From the NCBI GenBank assembly GCA_030015575.1, contig CM057347.1, positions 511,565,176-511,629,175 of the forward strand: a stretch of 64,000 nucleotides of DNA, given 5' to 3'. This document shows, piece after piece, positions 35,783 to 45,722 of the stretch. How positions within the stretch are numbered: position 1 is the first letter of the stretch; every line of letters begins with the position of its first letter. The notes under the pieces were generated by a model. That model did not search any database. It saw only the letters and a list, made by a program, of their open reading frames with translations, and had not been told where the DNA came from. This DNA comes from Agapanthus africanus. Its lineage: Eukaryota > Streptophyta > Magnoliopsida > Asparagales > Amaryllidaceae. The position numbers and the translations under genes are program-made.

Positions 35783-36289
35783 ATGGATGCTCATACGTAT
35801 GATCTCGACGAGATTATTTCTTATGGAGACATTCGCGCACTCGGCCGTTCCCAAAACCAAGAATTCACAAACGCCCAGTGTGCTGAAATTATGGGTCGCT
35901 TTGATGCATACAATGATCGACTGCTTCCTCGTCGTTCCTCTCTCTTGAAGCTTATTGTGGGAGCGATCTGGGGATCACTTCCTTTATTTTATGCCGGCAT
36001 GCCGCTTAAGGCATTGGACGACGCTGAAGATAAGGTGCACTCGGTGTATCTGATGAGCTTAATCTCAAAGAAAAGGCGAGACAACCTTGTTGATATCCTG
36101 CATAAGGCTTTTCAGCAGGCGGCGATACTCGCTGCTTATCGAAGGGTTGAGGATATCAGTGGGGATCCTGACGCTTGTGATCGTGAAAGGATGCACACGA
36201 AAATGGTCCGAGAAGCCCAAAAATTTTTAGATGTCCTAACTTTTGAATTTCTCAATCCATGTCCTGGATTTGATGTCTTGCCTTTGTAA
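35783..36289 (+). CDS. Antisense ORF of Tat-like element D (168 aa, unknown function)
   Basis: A 168-residue ORF beginning MDAHTYDLDEIISYGD, read on the strand opposite to D's gag, between the non-coding repeats and the 3' LTR. It is mostly alpha-helical in character. Features are an acidic N-terminus, a central hydrophobic segment (LIVGAIWGSLPLFYAGMPL, about residues 57-75, possibly a membrane helix) and a charged helical C-terminal half (KKRRDNLVDILHKAFQQA). I recognise no catalytic motif and no domain. Antisense ORFs in this position are known for Tat-lineage elements such as Grande. Its uninterrupted frame contrasts with the broken gag of the same element. Whether it is expressed cannot be told here. 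Confidence 0.6.
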   Translation: MDAHTYDLDEIISYGDIRALGRSQNQEFTNAQCAEIMGRFDAYNDRLLPRRSSLLKLIVGAIWGSLPLFYAGMPLKALDDAEDKVHSVYLMSLISKKRRDNLVDILHKAFQQAAILAAYRRVEDISGDPDACDRERMHTKMVREAQKFLDVLTFEFLNPCPGFDVLPL

Positions 36290-36550
36290 ACATTTTAATG
36301 GCATTTTTGTTTACCACTTTTATCAATGTAAGAATTTTCTGAAGTATGAATGGCAAGCTTTTCCATTTCTATGTGTTTATCTTATGCATTAAACCTTTTC
36401 GCTCATACATGAATGGGTGCGCTTTGAATGCTTAACTGAATGCGAATCAAATATTCTCCTAACTGTCGCTTTCTTCTCTTCACTGTGTTGCCGGCATGTT
36501 ACCTTAGTAAGCGTAGCCTGTAGATGATAGAGAGCATTCCATCTTGAACT
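36290..36550. other. Downstream flank of the antisense ORF
   Basis: T-rich sequence without ORF or repeat, probably the 3' flank of the antisense ORF. No clear polyadenylation signal was seen. Confidence 0.4.
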
Positions 36551-37559
36551 CTTCGAGAGGTAATGATGGCTTAGGAAGCAGGTTCAGATCTGCCGCCTAA
36601 GGCTTTTCAACTTATGAGCCGTGAGGATCTCATAAAGACTTTTCTCCCTACGAGTCGAAAGGATCTCGTAGGTGTATTTTCTCCTTAGGAATCGTGAGGA
36701 TTCCTAAGTGCGTTTTCTCTTGAGAGTCATAAGGATCTTTCAAGAGAATTTTCCCTCTTACAAGTCGAGAGGACTCGTAAGTGGTTGTTTCCCTCCTTGT
36801 CGAGATTCGACTTTGGAGAGTGTGGTCCGTGAATAGTATGCAAAGTCCATTTCGGACCGACTTGCAGGGTCCCAGTGCTTAGGAAACAGGTCATTTTCCC
36901 ATTGCCTAAGGCTTTTCCCTACGAGTCGAGACGAATCGAGAAGTTCTCGCAAGGATATCCTAGCGTCACAGTTAACCTCTGCTCTTTACGACAGAAGTCC
37001 GTTAAGGTCTGTGGTACTGGGGTTTTGCCCGTCGTACCGTCGCATTGGCTGATGTATTCCTCGATTGGCAATCTTGCTGTTCGAATAGCCTTGCGACTGT
37101 CGTGTCTCTGATCCCTTCAGGGGCTGGACAAGACGTCTTCAAGCAATCTTCCTAGGCAGTTTGACCGTCGGAAGAGCAAGCGTTAGGAATTTTACCATGC
37201 CGCTTTTTACTTGAGGTTAGGCTCAGTTTGGGGAGCCCCGATGAGTCATAACCACTCCGCGCTGGTGTGGGATGATCTCCGATAATCTTTCAGGTTTTAT
37301 TTGAGTTGCCGTCAAGACCCTGAAGCTAGAAATTTGGCCTTCGCTTCGTTTGCTGGCATTGCGTCCGAATCCTGTTAGAGGAAGGACGCTGTAGTGACAT
37401 CTCGTCTGCTGTATCGAGACGAACGTCGAGGTGGTGACCACTCCATGTGGGATGATCTCCGGTTGTCTTTCAGGTTTTATATGAGTTACCGTCAAGACCC
37501 TGAAGCTAGGAATTTGGTCTTCGCTTCGTTTGCTTTGGCGTTTCGTCTGCTGTATCGAG

Positions 37560-38115
37560 ACGAACGTCGAGGTGGTGCTAGGATTTTGCCATCACTCCGC
37601 TTTGTTTTGACCATGAGGACTTTTGTTGACGTTGCATCTGCATCCTGCTGGACTGCGAAGGAACGCCGTTGTTGACATTGCGTCTGCTGTAACGAGACGA
37701 ATGTTGAGGTGGAGCTGGGATTTCGCCATCACTCCGCTTTGTTTCGATTATGGGGTCTTTCGTTGACGTTGCATCTGCATCCTGCTGGACTGCGAAGGAA
37801 CGCCGTTGTTGACCTTGCGTCTGCTGTAACGAGACGAATGCTGAGGTGGAGCTGGGATTTTGCCGTCACTCTGCTTTGTTTCGACCATAGGGTCTTTCGT
37901 TGACGTTGCATCTGCATCCTGCTGGACTACGAAGGAACGCCGTTGTTGACATTGCGTCTGGTGTAACGAGACGAATGCTGAGGTGGAGCTGGGATTTAGC
38001 TGTCACTCCGGTTTGTTTCGACCATGAGGTCTTTTGTTGACTTTGCATCTGCATCCTGCTGGACTGCGAAGGAACGCCGTTGTTGACATTGCGTCTGCTG
38101 TAACGAGACGAATGT
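37560..38115. repeat. 137-base tandem repeat, four copies
   Basis: The landmark GCATCTGCATCC (TTGCATCTGCATCC) occurs at 37634, 37771, 37908 and 38045, exactly 137 bases apart, within units that also share CTGTAACGAGACGAATG. More diverged units continue leftward to about 37230 and rightward to about 38370. Confidence 0.9.
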
Positions 38116-39639
38116 CGAGGTGGTCTCTAGGTTGTCTGTGAACCGTCGAGATTTGGAACTAGGGACTTTACCATGGCTTCGTTTGGTGATGTTACTTCCG
38201 AGTCCTGTTGGAACGAGGAGGAACACCATTGCTGATTTTTAGGCTGTAGATATTGCCGTTAAGATTCGGAACTAGGGACTATGCCGTGGCTCCGTGATTG
38301 ATGGTCGCGTCCGAATCCTGCTGGAATGAGGAGGAACACTGTTGTGGGTTTCCAGGCTGTAGATGTGTCCGTCGAGACTTGGCTCTCTTTCTGATGGAGC
38401 CTGGTTGGATGATATGGTTCTCTCTTTGTTTTCGCCCCTGAATTGTATACAAGGATCGATGTGATCTTACCTGTAGGGCAAAAGTTTCATTTTGTATATT
38501 TTTCTTTCCGCGATGCTCTATCATTTCAGCTTTTATATCGCGAAAGTCACGATTTCCCAATCATTTCGGCTATTTTTCGCGGTGCCCAATCATTTCGGCT
38601 ATTTATTTTATTTACTCGCTGCTTTTTATTGCGAGTTGCCCAACCATTTCGGCTATTTTGTATGCATATACTTTTACTAGATGATTTTGTTGCATGTTGC
38701 CCCATCATTTCGGCTATTTCATATGCATTTGTGGCTCGCTAGCTTTTCGCTGCGAGTTTGGGATTGGACACCGATTTCGGCATCAGTATCGCTACAATTG
38801 GGGTATTGTCAGGGGCGAATCATCATTTGCCTTTGTCGGTGTCGAACAAAGGTGGCTTAGTAAACAGGGTTAGGATCCTGTCGACTAAGGCTTTTTACTT
38901 CATGAGCCGTAAGGGTCTCATGAAGGAATTTCTCCCTACGAGTCGTGAGGATCTCGTAGGTGCGTTTTCTCCTTAGGGATCGTGAGAATTCCTAAGTATG
39001 TGTTATCTTATAAGTCGTAAGGATCTTACAAGAGTGTTTTCTGCTTATAAGTCAAGGGGACTTACAAGGGCTGTTTATTGTGTGAACATATCCCTAGTCG
39101 TGGGTGGGACTTTGTTAGGGAAAATATTTATTCGCGGCCATGGATTGTATACAAGGGTCAATATTGAAACGCTTGTAGGGCAAAATTGGAGGTTGTGATG
39201 GATTAAGAACAGGTTCAAATCCCTGTAGCTTAAGGCTTTTAAATATTATGAGCCGTGAGGGTCTCATAAGAGGGTTCTCCTTACGAGTCGTGAGAATCTC
39301 GTAAGTGTGTTTTCTCCTTAGGCATCGTGGGGATTCCTAAGTGTGTTGCTCCCTTGTGAATCGTAAGGATCTCACGCAGGTATTTTCTCCTCACAAGATC
39401 GAGAGGACCTTGCAAGTGTCTTTTAACGAGATTGCGCCCTTTCGGGTTTTCACAAAACTCGCCGGTAGCCCTGTTGTTTTTACTCTCGAAGCCCTTTCGG
39501 GTTTTCATTCGTGCCCATCTCGCTTATGGACATATTTTTTTTGTCAGCCTTGAGATGCTGCGATCAGTAGTAGTTTATCGACGTCTCGGTCAATAGCCAG
39601 TTTTAGGAAATAGTAGTCCATTGTTAGTTTAAGGACGTT

Positions 39640-39845
39640 TCGGTCCGCCGTTGCCATATTTGAGGCGAGTTTCTAGTTTACGGACTTTTCGGTCCATCGT
39701 TGCCATATTTGAGGCGAGTTTCTAGTTTACGGACTTTTCGGTCTACAGTTGCCATATTTGAGACGAGTTTCTATTTTACGGACTTTTCGGTCCACAGTTG
39801 CCATATTTGAGGCGAGTTTCTAGTTTACGGACCTTTCGGTCCATG
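39640..39845. repeat. 49-base tandem repeat with GGAC-N6-GTCC palindromes
   Basis: GTTGCCATATTTGA recurs at 39650, 39699, 39748 and 39797 (49-base period). Each unit holds GGACTTTTCGGTCC or a close variant, an interrupted palindrome also found in the LTR of the same element (about 32780-32960). Confidence 0.9.
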
Positions 39846-41496
39846 GGGCTTTCTCTATGAATGAGCACGATGCCCTCGGCATGTCCACCTTTTTAGGGGT
39901 GTGAGGTTGTGGCGGGTTCACCTTCCAGTTTTCGGATAATGCGAATTTTCCTTGTTGGTATTGGTCCTCAATCCAGCCTTTGAAGACGATGCAATTTTCG
40001 ATTGGATGACTTACTGCTTGGTGGTAAGGGCAGTAATTAGGATTGTTGACATCGCCTGGCTGTAACGGACGTTTTGGATCGGGCAGATTGATGAGTATGT
40101 TGCGCACTGCCAGCTCGAACAGTCTCCTCGTTTTATCCAGGGGAAACGAGTAAGGACGTCCCAGTCTTTCCTCGAGGGATGGGCGTGGACACACGTTATT
40201 TTGGCGAACAACCGGCTTTAAGTTGCTCGGCTATTGTTGAGTATTGGCGACGAAGGATGCTTTTCCTTTTCCTTTTTCATTTCGAGATTCCAGCTTCGAA
40301 GGAGATGGTCTATGACCCATCTGGTCCATTTGGGCCAATTTTTCAATCAAGGCCTAGAAAGTGGTCGCCTTGAAAAAGATCATGAATTGGGAAATGGTCG
40401 CTTGAGGGTCAAGAGTACCCACGAACATGCCTACCGCAGGCGCTTCTTCAATGCGCTGCTCGCACTTCGACCATAGATTCCGCCACCGTATTGCATACTG
40501 AACCCATGTTTCTCCAGGTTGCACCCTGGCATTGATCAATGCCGTGATTGGGGTGCGTTCACTAGCGCTTGCGAAACGCTGGGTGAATAGCAACTCCATC
40601 TCCGTAAAAGTTTTGACGGAATCGTTGGGAAGCTCTGAATACCATTCGAACGCCGTCTCCGCCAAGCTGCCGACGAATTGGCGAAGCAGTAGCTTATCAT
40701 CCCCTCCAGTGTTGCCGCAGAGAGCCCTGAACTGAGCGACATGTTGATGGGGATTGCCTGTCCCCTTGTATACATGGAATTTGGGAACCGTATATCCTGG
40801 AGAGTACTTTATTTGATCGTACCAACCAGGATAGGGCCGTCCAGTTCTGAAGACTTGGCCAGCCGCTTCGTTCACTTGATGAGCTCGTATTTGTTGAGCT
40901 ATATAATCATCGAGCGCGGCTTTAGAGATGGTCTCTTCTTTGGCTGCTGAAAGAGCCGGAGGAGGGTTCGATGACTCCCCTCTATCGTCTTCAATGATAA
41001 TCGGGGGGTCTTCAGCTGGAGGTTCCGGCTGTAACCTCATCCCGGCCATGTCTTGGAACAAAAGAACCATTCGTTTTATGTTGGCTGCCTGTTCCGCAGC
41101 CTCTTTTTCTTTCCTCTCAAGCATTCTTCGGAGGAATTCAGCATCAGTTTCTTATTCCTGACGCTGTTTTGAGGTCTCTGGACTTTCTTTCGGTCCAGTG
41201 AGTGTGGCCATTGCAGTCAGCATCTCCTGAAGTTTCTGCTGCTGTTGCTCCTGAGCCTTCGTTATCGATCGGGTAAGCGGTCGATGACCCGTAGAAGCAC
41301 GGCTTTCCTCTTTTCCGGAAGCCATATAAACAGTGTCCACCACCATGCCCCCAGACTTAGGACGTTTAGGTTCGGTGTCCTTGCGGTTCGTCGTGGACAC
41401 AGGGGCCTTCTCTGGCCTCCTTCTCTTATGAACGGTTGAAGTTGAGGGAGCCGTTACAGCAGGCACCCAGACAGATGACATCTTTTGTGGTATCAC
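39820..41496 (-). pseudogene. Gag of element D
   Basis: Three stretches on the minus strand make up a Ty3 gag. The N-terminal part (41152-41496) has a Gln-rich helix. The core (40354-41124) has the gag domain VPKFHVYKGTGNPHQHVAQF and FEWYSELPNDSVKTF. The C-terminal part (39820-40194) has a C-x2-H...H-x4-C zinc-binding pattern (YCPYHQAVSHPIENC) typical of Tat-type gag. It is interrupted a few times and no protease follows. Fossil. Confidence 0.82.
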
Positions 41497-42416
41497 GGGA
41501 TGGTCCTTTTCTTGCCGAGCTTTGATCTTCTTTGATCAGCGGAATAGTCTTGGTTAATCACCGACTCTTGAACCTGTCGCCAAACTTTGTAAATTTTAGA
41601 GGACAGCCGCTGAGGGGGCTGCTCCGGCTTCGCCTTTAGGGCATTCTCCATAGGTGGAGGAGATCTTTTCAGCACAGCAGTCGGAGAGTTCTTGCGGACC
41701 CTCCTTAGGGGTTCAAAGCTGTTCCCAGTTGGAACAGCAGCGTCGACTTCCACCATTGGAGCTGGCGGAGTCAATCCAGAAGGGGAATTGCCCCCAGCCT
41801 TCCTTACCCGGCGCCAGTGGCGACGTCGAGCATGTCGAGCCGACGGTACTGGCTCAGCTACGGGGGTGGTTTCCTTATGTCCCATGTCTTGATCAGAAAT
41901 TGTCGCTGTCAACCTGTTGAAGACTGACGACCGCTGAGTGGGGATGGCCAACCTATCGAAGGCAGACTTTCGAGCGGGGGAAGCAACCGTAGCGATTTCG
42001 CTTGGAACAGGAGCTGAAACAGTCAGTCTTGTGAAGACCGACCCTTTGGCAGGAGAAGCCGCCTTGACGACTTCGTGAGCAAGAATGGCTATCCGCTTAG
42101 GGATAACCCTTTCTGGTATCGCGGGCTTCTTCATGGGCCCAAATGAGCTTTGGCCCAGTCTGTCAAAGACTGAGGCGTTGGAGCTGGATGTCCCGTTGAG
42201 AGGGGCCGCAGTAGTTGTGAGCCGATTAAAGACCGAGCTTTTCTGAGCTTCTGGTAATGGTACAGGGTCGTTGGAGCTCATCGGTGGTACCATGGTCCCG
42301 AAGAATAGCCCGTGGTGGCTTGAGTTACCTGCTCTACTGGTATTGTGAAAAGGGAGGCCGCTTGGGGCCCATAGGTTACACCTCCAGATGAGGCGGAACG
42401 GGAGTTGCAGTTGCAT
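41493..42416 (-). pseudogene. Pre-gag ORF of element D with five S-x-F-x-R-L motifs
   Basis: A long ORF between the primer-site side of D and gag. Counting from its first Met, SVFNRL, SVFDRL, SVFTRL, SAFDRL and SVFNRL occur at residues 61-66, 82-87, 126-131, 151-156 and 164-169, separated by Pro/Ala/Ser/Thr-rich linkers. An Arg-rich block follows (ARHARRRHWRRVRK, about residue 195). The real start may be a later Met (near residue 42 or 46). Its end overlaps the start of the gag stretch. Extra ORFs before gag are known in Tat/Ogre elements; this one's function is unknown. The motifs suggest a repeated short linear binding motif. Part of a fossil element. Confidence 0.6.
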
Positions 42417-42583
42417 CTGGAGCAGTTAGAGGCCATTGATGTTCTTTTTTCTGCACGAGAGCAAAACCAAATCTTAGTACCTCGAACCCAAGGGCAACAA
42501 TATTAAACGCGATTCGTTCGCGAACACGACACACGAAGTGTGGAGTGGAAAGAGGAAGAGGTCCCACCGGGCGTGCAAGAATC

Positions 42584-43160
42584 TGTTCCCCGCCGAACAC
42601 AGAGACGGGACCGCGTAGGTCCATCTTGCCTGAATTTCGGGGCAGATGCTATTTGGTGCTATCCGTCCACCTCTCCGAAGATGCCAAGTTAATTTATGAC
42701 ACAATATATCGAAGGTTTAAATGGATGCGGCCGATGTAGCAGACTTCGTCAGATTCCCCCTCATTTATGGGTTTTTTGATTGTGGGGACGCTCTTCCCTG
42801 CAGGCGCAAGCCCCTGCAGTTAATTACGCTATCGCGTCATGGTAACCACTTTCTCCTTCTCCAGATGGTCACTTCGTGTCGTGTGTGTTTGTTTTGTTTT
42901 TGGTTGCTCGTGGATTGTATATGGAGACTAATTTATGTTGTCGCCCATAGGGCGTGGATTAGTCTAAATCCGTATTTTCTTAGATTTGGGTTTTAGGGTT
43001 GGGTTTAAGGATACGTTAGTCTCATTCGAGACTAAGATCGACTTAAACGTTTGTTAAGGATACATTAGTCTAATTTTAGACTAAGATCAACTTAACGGGA
43101 TCGTTTAGATCAAACATAAGAGCATTTGGACTCTATTGTTTAGTTTAGGGACTTTGCGGT
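42584..43160 (-). repeat. 5' LTR of element D (right copy), truncated
   Basis: Matches 32221-32795 closely from TGTTCCCCGCC onward and stops at GACTTTGCGGT, where reversed LTR fragment E begins. Some 2.1 kb of this LTR is missing to the right. Confidence 0.85.
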
Positions 43161-43527
43161 TGTCACACGCCGCTTCCCAGAGTGCGCTAAGATCGGCATG
43201 TGACAGAGCCAACCATGCTACCCGTGGCTAGGAAATATCCCTCCATAGTCACATTACGGCTGTCTGGAGATATTAAGAACAGTAGAAATAAAAACAACTA
43301 TCTAATACATGTCCATGAGCCAGAATAACGTGTCAAGAAATAAATGCGGAAGCAATAGATCCAAGTAACAATAATAATCTGGAAAGTAAACATAACTAAA
43401 TTGGATACTAACTGGATACTAACAGGATCCTCACTGCTCGGCCTGACGGCGGAAATACTCCTGATCAGTCTGCGACAAGGGTAGAGGATCTGGACCATGC
43501 AAAACCCAGACGTCAGTGCGTCATAAT
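43161..43527 (-). mobile_element. LTR fragment E of a B-like chromovirus, reversed
   Basis: Reading from TGTCACACGCC, the reverse complement follows the last 370 bases of B's LTR (including TGCCGATCTTAGCGCACTCTG and the GACAGCCGTAATGTGACT region). The TG end is intact and abuts D's LTR. The other end is cut by the copia element at 43528. The remainder of E is not in the window. Confidence 0.85.
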
Positions 43528-45722
43528 TGTAGGGTTATTAGGCACTAGAACAAGGTTCTACAAGGCATCAACCATGCCAAAATCAAAATTTTCAAGTGCC
43601 GAACAACCCTAACCAAGATCTTAGACTAGAGATTAGGCAAAACAATGAGCAAGTAAACAACTTTACTTCTAAGTGTTAGGGATTACAACCTTTGTAGTCT
43701 GTTCCTTCACTTCATAAGCTCCGTGTTGTGGTCCCTTCGCTGCGATCATCAAGTACCCGGACTTTAGAGAGACTCCATAAAGAAAAGGATGCAAGCTTGC
43801 TTCCGATCTTCAACAACTAAGATGATCTACCTTGAAGAAACTCACACCCAAGCTCTTGCTTCACTAATCAAGTATTAGCAAAGCAAACACCTAATCTAAG
43901 TGGCAAGAATAGATGAGAATGATGAAGTAGGAATTTAGCTCTCTTTTGTTTTCAATTTCTCACTCATTATCATCACATGTCAAAAAGCTAGAAAGCTTTT
44001 TCAAGAGGAAGAAGAAGAAGAAATCTATTTGTGATGAATAATGAATATATTGTGTGAGGTTAGAATTGCAATCATGGGTTAAGAAAGAATACTTAACCAT
44101 TGCAGAGAATTAACTATGGTAAAGGGTTTGGGTTGGGTTAAGAAATATCTACACAAAATATCATAAGTCAAAGGTAAACCTTCAAGAAGCTTCTTGAAAG
44201 CTTCATCCAAGATTAACCCTAATCCAAACCCTAACCATATTTAAACTCCACAAAATATGTTGCATTTGTAACCCTAACTTGTTACAATATTATATATCAC
44301 ATATACAATATTTATTGTAACAAAATAAAATAATACAATTAACATATATCACATATATATCAATGTATTATCCAAGTGAGAAAAAGAATCTTTAAGTGAG
44401 CTTATATTAGTTAATGTAATATAATATATCAAATATATAATTATACATTAAATTATCGAATCAACACTTGATACGATAATCCGGCTATTTCACAAATAAC
44501 CGACTAATATAATCTGTATCAGTTCATCGAATCAACACTTGATCCGATGACCCGGCTATATCACATATACCCGGCCGATATCTCATATCGCGAGAATCTA
44601 ATACGATATCACATACACGTATTGTTCTCGGCCCCGCACATATCACATATGTGCTCCTACTCCGTTTTGCCCGAGCTAGGAAACCTCTGTGTAGGACTCT
44701 AAAGAATCGTCAATACGCCGGCAGTAGGTGATGATCATATCAAACACCCATAAGCTGCAAGCGGTCAGCTAAACGTAACAGCCACCCAGGTATTGAGCGG
44801 TCAAAAGATCAACAAGCAAGCCTGTACGTTCTCCTGCGAATCCAATCAGTAACACTCCCGTACAGTCCGGTCTCTTCATCTGATATGTTGCATATCTAGT
44901 CTAGGGGTGGTAAACGTCAGACCACAGTAACCGATAAGTCGTGTCAATATGAGGTCCATAACAGTTCGAGAAACTACTGATAACACTTACCAGTAAATCT
45001 CAGCAATCCTGGCCAGGGATTTCCAGTTATGGCCAATCGAACACAGCGCAACATCAACTCCCTATACCTGGAGAGACGAAACCCCTCCTATCGCTCATTG
45101 CCTCTATGTGATTCGGGACTGTACCCTAAAGCCACCGTTTTGCACGCCCTCTTGGACGTGGTATGATGGAAATCAAAGCACAGTGGGAATCACACAAGAC
45201 TCTATGACGATCTCGGGTCTACAGACTAACCTGTACCAGTGTCACCAGAGAACTGCCATCTGACGCGAGGTATAATACCATCTGGGAGTTCTCGGCGAGT
45301 CCGTTCAGTGTACCCAGTCTCTACTGAGCACCCGTATACTGTCTCTGATGTCAAACACCAATGGATATGGGATCATCCATCGCCCATTTGTATGGGTCGA
45401 GAAGCTATACGCTAGTCTACTCTGGTACATCGATGCCCTGTCTCGATACACCTACGACTAGGAACAGTTATAGGGTGTACTTAGCGACTACGCTGTCCCT
45501 ACTAGTATGATCTGCATCATAGTCCTGGTAGTCAAGTACACACCCTAAGGGTCTTACCAACATGTAATCAAGAGACAATCAGAGTACATGTTAAGATAAA
45601 GAGCAACCAGATAGCATACTATCATGTCGAGCAAGAAAGTCCTCCATATATATGTCCAAGCATCCACTACAATATACATCGTATGTACAGTAATGGCCTC
45701 TAGGGTATACATATCACTAACA
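43528..45722 (-). repeat. 3' LTR of copia element F
   Basis: Plus-strand ends are TGTAGGGTTATTAGG and CATATCACTAACA. It is 2195 bases long and matches 51190-53382 over its full length. Confidence 0.92.

Larger units (their letters stand above)
36550..39850. repeat. Tandem-repeat-rich non-coding region of D
   Basis: Several repeat families fill the space where pol would lie. Modules of the form GAGTCGTGAGGATCTCGTA, each a near-palindrome around a CTCNTA...TACGAG core, occur at 36600-36800, 38890-39080 and 39240-39420. A 137-base unit is repeated (37560-38115). CATTTCGGCTATTT-centred units lie at 38510-38725 and a 49-base unit at 39640-39845. None encodes a recognisable protein. Such arrays are common in Tat/Ogre elements. 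Confidence 0.85.
32221..43160 (-). mobile_element. Non-autonomous Ty3/gypsy element D, Tat-like, minus strand, inserted in A
   Basis: On the minus strand the element reads: 5' LTR (remnant 42584-43160), pre-gag ORF (41493-42416), gag (39820-41496), tandem-repeat-rich non-coding region (about 36550-39850), and a purine-rich tract beside the 3' LTR (32221-34896). Between the repeats and the 3' LTR lies an ORF on the opposite strand (35783-36289). No protease, reverse transcriptase or integrase was found, so it depended on a partner. The gag C-terminal zinc-binding pattern, the extra ORF and the antisense ORF fit the Tat/Ogre lineage. Gag is interrupted a few times; the 5' LTR is cut by element E. 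Fossil, younger than A. Confidence 0.78.

Noticed and set aside
39640-39845. Regular repeats with constant spacing, CRISPR-like at first sight
   Set aside because: Units are tandem 49-base copies without unique spacers, inside a plant retroelement.
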